A DNA stretch of 64,000 bases from Fasciolopsis buskii (lineage: Eukaryota > Platyhelminthes > Trematoda > Plagiorchiida > Fasciolidae): the NCBI GenBank assembly GCA_008360955.1, contig LUCM01000566.1:213427-277426 (forward strand). The letters are read 5' to 3'. A model generated the notes under the pieces. That model was not told where the DNA came from. It worked only from the letters and a program-made list of their open reading frames with translations, and did not search any database. The position numbers and the translations under genes are program-made. Position 1 is the first letter of the stretch. The number at the start of each line of letters is the position of its first letter. Positions 49,855 to 59,350 of the stretch are shown in pieces.

Positions 49855-51569
49855 GTAAATGAGTTTTTGTTTTTGCAATACCCTGAATTGTCTACCGCGG
49901 CACATATCTAGTAGGATAAGAAATCGCTGAAATATGACTGATTTTACTATTCAAACTGGCGGTAAACTTTTCCACGGTAAAACTTATCTGTCACTGACAT
50001 CGAAAAATCAATCCACCAATGAATCCAGTGGATTTACTCAGCTTCGCATCTGTTGCTATCTATTTATTGAATCGAATACCTAATAGTCCCACGCTGGACG
50101 ATTTAGCAGGACTCTCAGATAGCAGCACTCGAGGCTGTTAATTAACTTCTACTGTTATCTCCGTCCATGGTCAGAACGCTTATCGTCTGTAGTGATCCAG
50201 GAGCAGTGGAGCACAATAACTACAATAGACTGTGAAATGGATACTTCAGATTTGCTGAGGCATTTTGGAAAAGTCTTATTGCAACAGTTCAGTGTGATTA
50301 ACTGTACCAAATGTGGAATTATTGTTAGCAGCACACCGCATACGTCACACATGTAAACATCAGCACGCAGCTGCAAACATGGATTGTCGGTGGCCTATCC
50401 TATGCTCTCGGGCGAAACCCATCCACGAGCCTACCACCTCCAGGTGATCGAAAGTAACCCTTGTAAATGAGGCTTGCTGTCTATGCCTCTTACTAAAACG
50501 ATAATACTGTTGTTCACTCAACTGGTATTCGGTGTTAAAGAGGTAATGAGGTAAAAAGAAAAAGTAAATTCTAATCGCGACAACCTACAAAGAAACCATT
50601 ATCAGTATCATTGATAAAACATTTGGATTATAGAATTAATTGTGCGGAACCGTAGCGGTAATACTGCCTGATGATCTGTGCCTTTTATCAATTCAATGAT
50701 AGATACTCTTGGGTGATTGAATACTCGCATTTCAAAAATGTCTAATCTTGTCCCATTATGACTGGCTTTTTACGCGTCAGATTAAACTACCAAACCGAGA
50801 TTAATTTTTAACGTGCACCCGCAATACCACTCAAATATGACAAGAATCCAATGTTGAGTGTATTAAAGCAGTGGAACAGTTATAAATGACAGGAGCGAGT
50901 TCACAATAGTGCGTTGGTATTTGATAGCATATCACTAAAGAATGTCTTGGAGAAAGAAACCTACAGTAACCGACAGGCATCTTCTGAAAGCTACTGAGTG
51001 GCTTTCACAACATGGTTAACGCAATGAAAATCACCTATCTACGGTAAAAGGTGTCTTGTGGTGGAAAGTTTATCAAAAAGAATTCACAATTTTCTTATTC
51101 ACTTCAAGTGCTACTCGGGTCACTAGCCTGGACCTGCCTGGTTTTCATCCCGTAGTTTATTCACAAATAGAGGTTTGAACAACTTAATCGGCCTGTTGCA
51201 TTTATTTTTTCTGCATCGTCGACTAGCCACCGAGGCCTGAGTATTAGTTACCACTTGTCACATGGGAAGCAGCTGTCCCCTTTGTCATCATCGCCACAAC
51301 CGACTTGTGGGAAGGAAATCGATCCGATCTAGACCACATGAATACTGAAGTTGGTCAAGATATAATGCACTATCGGCTGCATCAGAGCGTCGAGCAGTGA
51401 GAAGAAAAACTACTTAGCTTTATGTTGACAATCAATCTAGTTTTTGAAGAGTAAATGAAAATTTCACCACAATAAGAAGGGCAAAATATAGGTACATTTT
51501 GAGAATTACGAAGAAATGAGCATAATGTATCCAACGAAAAATGAAATACCAGCTTATGTTTGACGCAAG
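49855..51569. other. Probable intron or spacer
   Basis: AT-rich, with only short overlapping open frames. No feature is recognised. Confidence 0.5.
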
Positions 51570-51695
51570 CAATGTATCGAAAAACCAATGCTCCGTCCGT
51601 TGTTTTATTATGAATGTTGCGGTCTCAATAACACCACTGTTGATAAACGTTACCATTCACTGACATTTCGGCCACTTTGGGTAACCGCGCCCAAG
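51570..51695 (+). CDS. Candidate exon with strong donor, upstream of LamG
   Basis: A 42-codon frame ends at one of the best donors in the window, CCCAAG|GTAAGT (phase 0). It includes LFYYECCGLNNTTVDKRYHS and ends RPLWVTAPK, with three cysteines and an NNTT sequon, so an extracellular segment is plausible. A TGA six bases upstream forces an acceptor at GACGCAAG, which lacks a good pyrimidine tract. Another frame through the first half is also open. It joins in phase to the candidate at 52307. Confidence 0.3.
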
Positions 51696-52306
51696 GTAAG
51701 TTAGCATTCAGACTAATCTGACTGACCTTCTTATTCGCTACTTCATACTATGGCCATTCTCGTTCGTGAACATCCTGACTTCTGAAAGCTAACGTCATGG
51801 ATTTTAATTCTTTCAGCCGGTAGAGTACTGCCTTTTGTGAATCCTTGCTGAAATAAAGTTCACTGTTCTAGACCTATTAAAGTAAGAAAGAACAAGTATA
51901 AGTTTGGACATATTATAATTAATTCCTCTGCGGCCATCAATCAATGGCAGAACCAAAGCAATTCATAAACCACTGGATAGATGCTGTTCGGCATCATGGC
52001 ACCAAATCGAAAAGAACATCTTTTCAAGAGGAATGAAGGAGACGAATTATTCGAGATTTGTTAATGAACGCTGTGGCGATGTTACTTGTTATCTGTTGCT
52101 CACAACTTGTGTCAAACGCCAGGTAGACTTGAGCTTCTTGCCTAATTGAGATGATACCAAAATTCCTTTTTCTGGCAGCACTGTCTAGTCAGTTTTACCA
52201 TGCATCTAATAGAATACAATGAGCTTATTTAGTTTGCATGATAGAATATGATTAGTTTGAACTACACAGTTGTCAAAGAAACATAAATGTATCGCACCTG
52301 ATGCAG

Positions 52307-52385
52307 GAAACCTACATCGGATTTATCGCAAAAATAAACTGTGCACTGTTGAAAAAAGTTGCCCAAGATCCCACAGCTGAGCCAG
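52307..52385 (+). CDS. Candidate exon immediately 5' of the LamG exons
   Basis: After CACCTGATGCAG the frame reads ETYIGFIAKINCALLKKVAQ and then DPTAEP, ending at GAGCCAG|GTGGGG in phase 1. Phase 0 at the start and phase 1 at the end match both the preceding candidate (51570-51695) and the first LamG exon (52954). No independent homology supports it. Confidence 0.27.
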
Positions 52386-52953
52386 GTGGGGACAGTTTTC
52401 CATCACGACAGGACTGAAGTCCAAGTAGGTAGGTCCCCCACGCCAAAGTAAAACTACACAGACAAATTAATCAAAATCGACTAATCAGCATTTACAAATG
52501 AGAGGACTTCGACAGTGTAACACGAGTATCGGAATCGACGGACATGGATGATGGTTTTTCTCCAGAAAATATTTCAATTAATTATTTTGTGTGCCGGAAA
52601 TAAGTTGCCAATAACGGAACGCAATTTGAATAAATCGTTTTTAGCCCAATTCATTGCAATAATTCCAGAGCATACGAGATACGAGAACTTTTAACCTATT
52701 ACATCGAACACCTTTAACTAGCACTGCAATTCATAAGTGCACAGTAAGCACAGTAGCACGTGGGAGAAGAAACTTCGCACTGGAATGGTTCAAGTTTTAC
52801 AGTGAGCCACCCAGTCACTCGCAATAACGATCTAGTGTTGGCAACTGAAATCTTAGGATAGATAAATTTGCAGGGGGAATTTCTTGATATCTTTCATTTT
52901 GTTGTGGTTATTGACATAGCGGGTGCTTGTGGTTAAAGTGACTGGCATTCTAG

Positions 52954-53211
52954 ATGCATCAAGCCAAAATTTGTTTGTATCTACGTACCCCGGACGCTTA
53001 GTTAGTTCTCTAGACTCAGCAGTCTGGTTAAACGTGCGTTTTGGAGGTAAGCTGTTCGAGCTGGTCTTGAATATAAACGAATGTGGTGCATCGGAGAATC
53101 CATTAGGGAATCGTACGGGTGACTGGCTAGCGGACGGTAAAATCCATGATGTCGTGGTCTCGAGGTATATTATAGCCACCGGACTTCAGCAGTTCTCGTG
53201 GACCCCGTCAA
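52954..53211 (+). CDS. LamG-domain exon, N-terminal part of the fold
   Basis: This encodes the first half of a laminin-G-like beta sandwich, a module of extracellular matrix and adhesion proteins such as laminins, neurexins and agrin. Key stretches are SAVWLNVRFGGKLFELVLNI (strands), then GDWLADGKIHDVVVSR, which matches the family pattern D-G-x-W/H-H-x-V-x-V-x-R, with Ile where Trp is usual. The acceptor is GGCATTCTAG (phase 1). I place the donor at GTCAA|GTGTTC because it joins the next LamG exon in frame. A better-looking donor at TCGAG|GTATAT (exon end 53164) would break the phase unless another small exon lies between. GAG|GTAAGC inside the exon is a further possible donor. Which LamG protein this is cannot be decided. 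Confidence 0.55.
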
Positions 53212-53801
53212 GTGTTCCTGAAAAATATTTTCCAACTTCTAATAGCAAATCGTTGTTTTGCATTGTCCACGTTTTTTCAGTTTACCGACTATTTACAATT
53301 ACGAGAATCTACGAAAATCCTTGACGCACAGGGGATGTTCATACTTCCGATGTACCCAGTGGGATTGACGTGACCACGTATGGACACTTTTGTATATCAC
53401 ATAATTCACGTTGTTGCTCGTTACCAAACAAGCAAAGTTGAATCTTTTTAGGGCTAATCAAGTTGAACGCTTAGCCTGAATCAAATTACAAGTATTTCGT
53501 AAACACGAATAGCCTTCCACGAGTAACAGAATGCCCATATGTGCTCGGCACTTCATTGTGCCTTCATCTGAAAAAACCTTAGCTTGGTATGATTACCTTT
53601 GTCGCTCTGATCAGAAACGGAAGATAAAGCGATGAGCAATCTTGTGCAACTCAATCAGGCAAAGGTCAGCATACAAATGACTGCACCACTGATATCACAT
53701 TCTCGAGGTATTTAGAGCTGGTAAAAGTAGCATCTTGGCCAGAATCCGCGTTTCGATTTCAAGCCCGAGTGAATGAAAACCTGTTTCCTTTGAATTCATA
53801 G

Positions 53802-53887
53802 CTATTCTCGCTGGTGGATCGTCAAATAGTAATGGACAAGATGCCGATGATTTCGGTTACCTCAGATTCATTGGTGGATCATTCGCA
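53802..53887 (+). CDS. LamG-domain exon, middle strands
   Basis: The acceptor is pyrimidine-rich (CTGTTTCCTTTGAATTCATAG) and the donor is TTCGCA|GTAACG. The 28 codons encode AGGSSNSNGQDADD, then FGYLRFIGGSFA. The [YF]-[ILV]-x-[FVI]-[IV]-G-G pattern is the hallmark late strand of LamG domains (compare LYIGG or LFVGG in neurexin and agrin). Phase 1 in and phase 0 out fit the exons on both sides. Together with the flanking exons this is the strongest protein-coding evidence in the window. Confidence 0.6.
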
Positions 53888-54029
53888 GTAACGGAATCCA
53901 CTGAAATCCGGTTAAACTGAATGAGTCTGGTAATTTTTAATCTAATGCTTTGATCGTTAGATTATCGAGCAGCTTTGTAGCATGGATGTAACGGTTTTGC
54001 TATTCCCATGGTTTTGTAATGGTGATTAG

Positions 54030-54087
54030 AGGGTAGATGCCAAAAGGTTAATAAACTGCACCATACGCTCCCTTAACGATAACACAG
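54030..54087 (+). CDS. LamG-domain exon, C-terminal strand with Cys
   Basis: Nineteen codons plus one base read RVDAKRLINCTIRSLNDNT, between GGTGATTAG and a strong donor, ACACAG|GTAAAA. In LamG domains the GG strand is followed by a segment of the form F-x-G-C-[IV]-x-x-[LVI]-x-[IVL]-N. Here INCTIRSLN occupies that place, with Asn instead of the usual Gly before Cys. Phase 0 in matches the preceding exon, and phase 1 out matches the next candidate. Confidence 0.52.
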
Positions 54088-54575
54088 GTAAAATAATGAA
54101 GCCCTATTGGTCATGTTCAAAGTTTTCATCATATTTGGGTTGCTGGCAGCGAAGTCATTCATTAGTGGAGTCTAAAACTGCTCCAGCTGTCTGAGGTCAA
54201 GAGAATAGCTAGCAGATATATACTGTATCGTGCGATGAAGTTTTGCCCGCCGCTGAGAGCGCTGATCAGCTTACGCGTTCAAATTACGATGTTTTGACTG
54301 GTGTTTGCGTCCCACTGAGCACATATTGTATAGGCAATCGTAAAAATTTCTAACAAGCGTAAAGCAACTGTGCTCTGCTTCCACGCTGTTTCACTGATGT
54401 GTTCAGCGTTGCTGTAATGCGCTGAATCATTATTAATGCTACTCTCACGACAGCGAATGAGTCAGGTAATACTCCTCGGAAGAATTCACAACCTTAAATG
54501 GTTCGAACGTTTAAATCACTTAATTTAATGTAGAACATCCAACGATTGTTTCGCACTGTCTCGTTATTCATCTAG

Positions 54576-54656
54576 TAGAGTCCAAGTATAACTCAAAAGT
54601 AATCTGGGAGAGAGATTCTAGATTTTGTTTGAATGGGTTGTCTGACCCAATATCAT
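54576..54656 (+). CDS. Candidate exon following the LamG domain
   Basis: After a pyrimidine-rich acceptor (CTCGTTATTCATCTAG) in phase 1, the frame reads ESKYNSKVIWERDSRFCLNG and then LSDPIS. The weak donor is CAT|GTGTAC, with TGT|GTACAA two bases on as an alternative. FCLNG is reminiscent of the NGG turn of EGF-like modules, which often follow LamG domains, but a full EGF pattern is absent. Confidence 0.27.
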
Positions 54657-54782
54657 GTGTACAAAATCAACCAAGAAATGCAACATATTAAACTGAAAAC
54701 ATTACATTATTTAAACTGATGAAATCCCGAAGATGTCCTAGGTAATTTAAAATGCCGGGCAAATTTTTGACCCAAGTTGCAG

Positions 54783-54919
54783 ACTGCTGGTGTACATCTT
54801 TGTTGTCTTATTTCCATTTGATGAGAGATTGTGGACCAGAAGTTAAACAGATCGAATCGAGTTCACTTGAAAATTGTTACACATGGCCCAGCTGGTACAA
54901 AGCTGGTACTCTTGAAAAT
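54783..54919 (+). CDS. Candidate Cys-containing exon 3' of LamG
   Basis: The acceptor is TTTGACCCAAGTTGCAG and the donor is AAAAT|GTATTT (weak). The 45-codon frame begins CWCTSLLSYFHLM and continues RDCGPEVKQIESSSLENCYT, so it has four cysteines and a tryptophan-rich end (WPSWYKAG). It keeps phase with the preceding candidate if that exon ends at 54656. No named domain fits. It may be a linker or a divergent Cys-rich module. Confidence 0.23.
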
Positions 54920-56076
54920 GTATTTTTTTAATCGTACAGACCTTTGCGTGCATGATTGTCCACATTCCAGTCAGAAACCACAATGAAAAAAACAGTTAGA
55001 CTTATCATCTTGTAAAAAATTAGGCAAACGACACTGAGAAAAAGCTCGTTAAATGAATGATTTGGGAGTTTACGACAAGTTGCTCAGGTAGCCAACTGAG
55101 ACAAGGTCCAGTTTTGTCAGGATGCGTTCTCAATAAGGGACGGTAGAGTTTCTAGAAGTATTGATGGTTGCGTGCATAGAATCAAAACCGGGTCGTGTGG
55201 CGTTGCAAGAGCGTCACTTCGAGAGATTCCGTTACAGAGGATGAACGGGATTTGAAAGTCTCTTGTGAGCAAACTTTTCACATGCGAATAGGTGGTGTTT
55301 ACACAGTTCCATGGACAAATAAATTCTGAAATGATTGATTAATTTGCAGGATAATGATTACTACTTTTGGTACATTTAATCACTAAGAAACAGTCCGCAG
55401 AATGCAACACGAGTAAACAAAATATATTCCAAATATGTTCAAGAACAAGGAACCAACTGATACTAGTGTACCAATATTTCAGTCCTACACAGCAGCATTC
55501 TATTCTAAAGACGTCCTCATTTTACTTGTATACATATTTAAACAATTTCCGATGTTCCGATAATTGCCGGTAATTTTCGAATCCAACAGGAGCTCTCATT
55601 GATCTATTGCTACAATTTGTTATATTGAGCCGATAGGTTTGTTGTTGTCAAAAATGTTTTCTTCATAACATCAACACATCAATATTTTTGAACAAGTATT
55701 GGAAAAACTGAGAGCAAAGTGAATAAGTCCATCGTTATTCCTCGTCTGCTCACCAGATGTCACACGGCTCATTAAACGAAAATCGGAATTCTGCAAACCA
55801 TTTTGTGTGCACAGCAGTGCAATGTTTTTACACCCATCGATTAAAATTTGTGGGAGGACCCAAAGTGGTGGTATAAGGCGCATCCAGCCATCAAGTTCAT
55901 GTGGGTTCCATTTCAGAATACGGTATGCATCGGCAAATCCGACGGGAGGGTCTTTCTGGTTTATCGAGAACTGGTCTAATCAGTACTAAGTTCCAGTCAG
56001 GGTGTTCTGGGCTCCACTATTTTAGCCAAAATATTAGCCAAAAGTAAGCAACCATTTGCGGACAAATATTAAAGAC
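54920..56076. other. Stretch without a supported gene
   Basis: A plus-strand frame at about 55850-55980 ends at TAA with the peptide SDGRVFLVYRELV, and AATAAA follows at about 56157. It could be a terminal exon, but no acceptor with a pyrimidine tract precedes it. Otherwise nothing is seen. Confidence 0.4.
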
Positions 56077-56094
56077 TATATATATATATATATA
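56077..56094. repeat. (TA)9 microsatellite
   Basis: Nine perfect TA units. It lies about 165 bases beyond the stop codon of the minus-strand retrotransposon remnant, where a 3' tail repeat would be expected. Confidence 0.9.
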
Positions 56095-56258
56095 ACGCAC
56101 TGGAATCAAAACAAGTAGGGTGCCAGCAAAATGTGGGTAAATAACGAGGAAACAACAATAAACCACATCAAATCAGTTGTTTTGCGGTGTCTTTACCATA
56201 AACATCTAGTCCTTGTTTTGATTGTTTTCGGATTATTTTTTGGGGTCGAATTTTACAG

Positions 56259-56510
56259 TCAGTGCACACAACAACTGTACCACTGAATTCGTTTTTATGC
56301 CGTATCTCCCAAAGTCTCCAACCGACGACAATCCTGACCTCTTGGGCCCCAAAGAGGAAGGCGGGAAGCACCTACGGAGGTCAAGGCCAAAACTAACTTC
56401 TTCATATCTCTGCGCCAAGTCCTAGTTTGGCCTCTACGTCGCTCCTTCCAGCCTTGGCCGGCATATGCAAAAAGGGCACGAAAGGCACGGCTATCTTGAT
56501 AAGCGGTCAA
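56259..56510 (-). mobile_element. Non-LTR retrotransposon C-terminal remnant
   Basis: The minus-strand frame contains GWKERRRGQTRTW, then GASRLPLWGPR, then LETLGDTA, a TAA stop, and in the same frame KRIQWYSCC before a second stop. This order (GQGWK/RRRGQ-TW, then GA-x-RLP-x-WGPR, then LETL-x-D-x-A-x-[NK]R-x-QW-x-SC) is familiar from the extreme C-terminus of endonuclease/reverse-transcriptase polyproteins of LINE-type elements in fluke genomes. The usual Met of the D-M-A motif is Thr and an in-frame stop splits the end, so the copy is dead. No reverse transcriptase core is visible next to it, so it is 5'-truncated. The region is GC-rich compared with its surroundings, as expected for an inserted element. 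Confidence 0.6.
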
Positions 56511-58354
56511 TGTTCATTGATGTTTTGAGGCGTGGTCAGAATGCCGACGCATGGTTACAAAGCACAGAATTACAAAATCGCAGGGTTCTTTATTATTAAC
56601 AAATGTAATGCCGAATCTATCATTCACTGAGCTTTAGATTTCTTCAAAAAGGTGAGTCTCTGCTAAATTATCTGTATTCATTCTTTCTCTCGGTAAATAG
56701 CAGAGGCCCCATTGCTAGTGCTTGATTCGTCCATTGTTTAGGCCGTAACAAAATATACAACTTTATTACAATTGTTCGAAGCCCTGTTGAAGTACTTGCA
56801 TTTTGTGGATGGGTTATTGTGGTCACCATTGATCGCTGCAGACAACAGTTTAGGTCCAATATGCAGTCCAAATTTAGAACCGGTCGATTCATATTTTGTA
56901 TTGCTGAACAGTAAATTCCATTCTACTGCAAACATGAATTCTATTTAGGATTGTTTGCACTCTGAACAGAATGGCGATTACGGATCGCAACTGCCACATC
57001 GCGGACATTTCGGAAACAAGAGGAATCGGTTCATGAACGCGCTGGCAGTAGGCCATTCGTAGACTTGCCTCTGAATATGATAGGGAGTTCAAGGGCTACT
57101 CCAGACCTTAATTCAAGGTGACATTTTTGCCTATTTTCAGTGCTTGAAATATCAGAATTCCGGCCATTAGATTGGAATGGTATCTGTATATCCTACGAAC
57201 CTCGCCTGCCTGGTCTCAGAGATGTAACATAAACATGGTTTTCTACGCTACTCCTCAGAAGAATATGACGTTAGATTATGGTCAGACAGCTTAAAATTCT
57301 ATTTCAACGTAGTACAAAAACGGCACATTTTATTCAATGCATGGATTTTATCATCAATGATAATCACGTGGTTCTTCAGGACAACGTGCTCACAAACAAT
57401 CTTACGCAGAGAGTCTCGGTGGTTGGCTCATTTCATCTTGAATAATGAAACCGTCAGTAAGATTTGTTAATGAAAAATCATGCGGACGGAACTGCAGTGG
57501 CCTAACATTTAGCTGAATGCGCACAAAAGAAGGTATTTTCGGAATCCCTCATTCCGGACTCCAATGTGATTGTAAAAAGGTCGAAGTTTGTGCACTAACC
57601 GAGCAGAAAACCGATTCCCAATTTCTCATTCATTCTTTTTTCACTTAAATCTAAATTAATCCGAAATCGCAGATTACAAACCTGTAAAATCTTATATAAA
57701 TGTTTGCCTTTTCGACCGAGACCTGCCGATTTGCACCTGAGGGAAATAAAGATATCATTCAAACACTTTCAAACACTTTTGTCTAATTATGCTTTACGTT
57801 TTGGCATTGATTCTGTCCATTATTATATCATAGTTCTGTTCCTGAGACAAGTTTTGTAACTTGTTCTGTGATTTTTCGGCTGAGGAATGACATATCTGTT
57901 CATTGATTCTTTTCCGGATTTCGTGAGGCTGCAAGAATTTCGATAATTATTGATTTTATCATCCAAACTTATTTGCAAACTATTTACGTAATAGTCGTTC
58001 GTACCATAAACAGGAGAGTGTTTGACCTCAGGTCATCATTACGCATTTGTGAATCTTGCATGTTGCCTGATGAAGCAAGATGACTGTGGCCGTTTGTCGA
58101 AAAGTCACCCACATTTGTCTATTTAATGATACTTTTGTTACTTGGCGCAAGGAACCATTTGTAATGTCCCTTACATGTATCTTAGAGACGATAACACAAG
58201 AGACACAATTTGAGGTCATACACGTCAAAAAGTAACGCCCATTTTCCGGAAGTGCTTGCCTAATCCTCAGTCCTACTTTCTTCTTCCTTCCACTTGTTTA
58301 AAATACAAATACCATGCTATAGTGAATGTTAGCTTTAGCACGATATTATGGGAG
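56511..58354. other. Stretch without a recognisable gene
   Basis: The first tens of bases may be further decayed retrotransposon sequence. The rest is AT-rich with short overlapping open frames. Confidence 0.5.
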
Positions 58355-58432
58355 TTATGAGTAAGGATAGATACGGTTCCAGGACTTGAATGCTTTGCCA
58401 TCCGTCCGGCACTCAGACAAAAGTTGAGAGAC
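58355..58432 (-). CDS. Candidate second exon of a short secreted peptide gene
   Basis: After a minus-strand acceptor at TAGGTTTGCAG the frame has 25 codons and a TAA. It reads VSQLLSECRTDGKAFKSWNR and ends IYPYS. Phase 0 joins the signal-peptide exon at 59306-59350. The spliced product would be a 40-residue secreted peptide with a single Cys. A second acceptor 8 bases upstream (TTTTTCTAG) opens another frame of about 69 codons that would be equally compatible in phase, so the true reading is uncertain. No canonical AATAAA follows closely. Confidence 0.22.
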   Translation of the reverse strand, partial: VSQLLSECRTDGKAFKSWNRIYPYS

Positions 58433-59305
58433 CTGCAAACCTAGAAAAATGAACTCAAACTAGCCCGAGAATATTTTCATTACCCTAATATAGATGAATT
58501 AAAATGCAAAATGTACAAGCCGCAGAACGTGGTGTTCTCAGCATAATCACCGTTCACTAGCGTCCCATCCAATTCCCATCAGACCACGAAAATATAGAAC
58601 TGGCCATAGAACAAGATTTAGTAATGCGTTTATTGAAGGACCAGAATAGTGTACTAGAGAACTAGGCAAACATACTAAGACAAAATCGATCAAGCAAATG
58701 AACGGCTGATGGATTCCAGTGATCAGTTTGGAGAAAGGGGCATCAAAACAATGAACACCAAGGTCAATCATGTCACCGGAAGTGGTGCTGGAAAAGTGCA
58801 TGGATAATCTTTCAAGTCTCATTTCTTTTCTCTTGCTTGTTTATAGTAAAACCATCATGTGCATCATTCTCAGTAATGAATTCTGCCTAGTTGGCAATCT
58901 AACCGGCGTTGGAAAGATTCAAACCAGCTGCCTTCAATGTAACACACTGTGAATTTAACCGTTTGGATATCACCGGTCATGGCCGTCTAATAGAGCACGC
59001 GAATAAGGACTCTATACGAGGTCAGGTCACAGTTAGCTGTGCATATCTTCAAGTGTGTGCTCGTATGCGAAAAGTTCTCAGTGCTCGGGGAACAGAGAGC
59101 AGTTGCGAACTGTCATGCGTGCAACAAACCTAGTCAATAGCCAATCAGTTGTCATCACAACCAAATATGATACAACGAGTTCGACCGTTGGGCTAAAAGA
59201 AACAGGATTGAAAAACGGGCAAATCAGAGTCAACAGTATGACGTGATTGGTCATTAGCCCATAACCGTGATAACAAAAATTAAACTCCCAGGTTCTGCCA
59301 CTTAC

Positions 59306-59350
59306 CGAAATAAAAAATGTAAGTACCAAAAATGGGAAACCCATCTGCAT
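59306..59350 (-). CDS. Candidate first exon encoding a signal peptide
   Basis: Fifteen codons from ATG read MQMGFPFLVLTFFIS and end at a strong donor, TTTCG|GTAAGT, in phase 0. A short start codon-bearing exon with a hydrophobic run directly followed by a GTAAGT donor is the usual first-exon layout of secreted-protein genes in trematodes. A second ATG at codon 3 could serve instead. The partner exon is not certain (58355-58432 fits in phase; so could more distant exons). No promoter element was identified. Confidence 0.33.

Noticed and set aside
51900..52180. 77-codon plus-strand frame ending near CGCCAG|GTAGAC
   Set aside because: Length is expected by chance at this AT content, and its phase does not fit the neighbouring exon candidates.
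55850..55980. Plus-strand frame ending SDGRVFLVYRELV before TAA
   Set aside because: AATAAA follows at about 56157, but no pyrimidine-rich acceptor precedes it, so a terminal exon of the LamG gene cannot be supported.
58903..59060. Sushi/CCP-like reading with CEFNRLDITGHGRL and GQVTVSC on the plus strand
   Set aside because: Only part of the CCP cysteine pattern is present, the donor (CAA|GTGTGT) is weak, and the strongest acceptor nearby at 58847 opens a different frame that stops.
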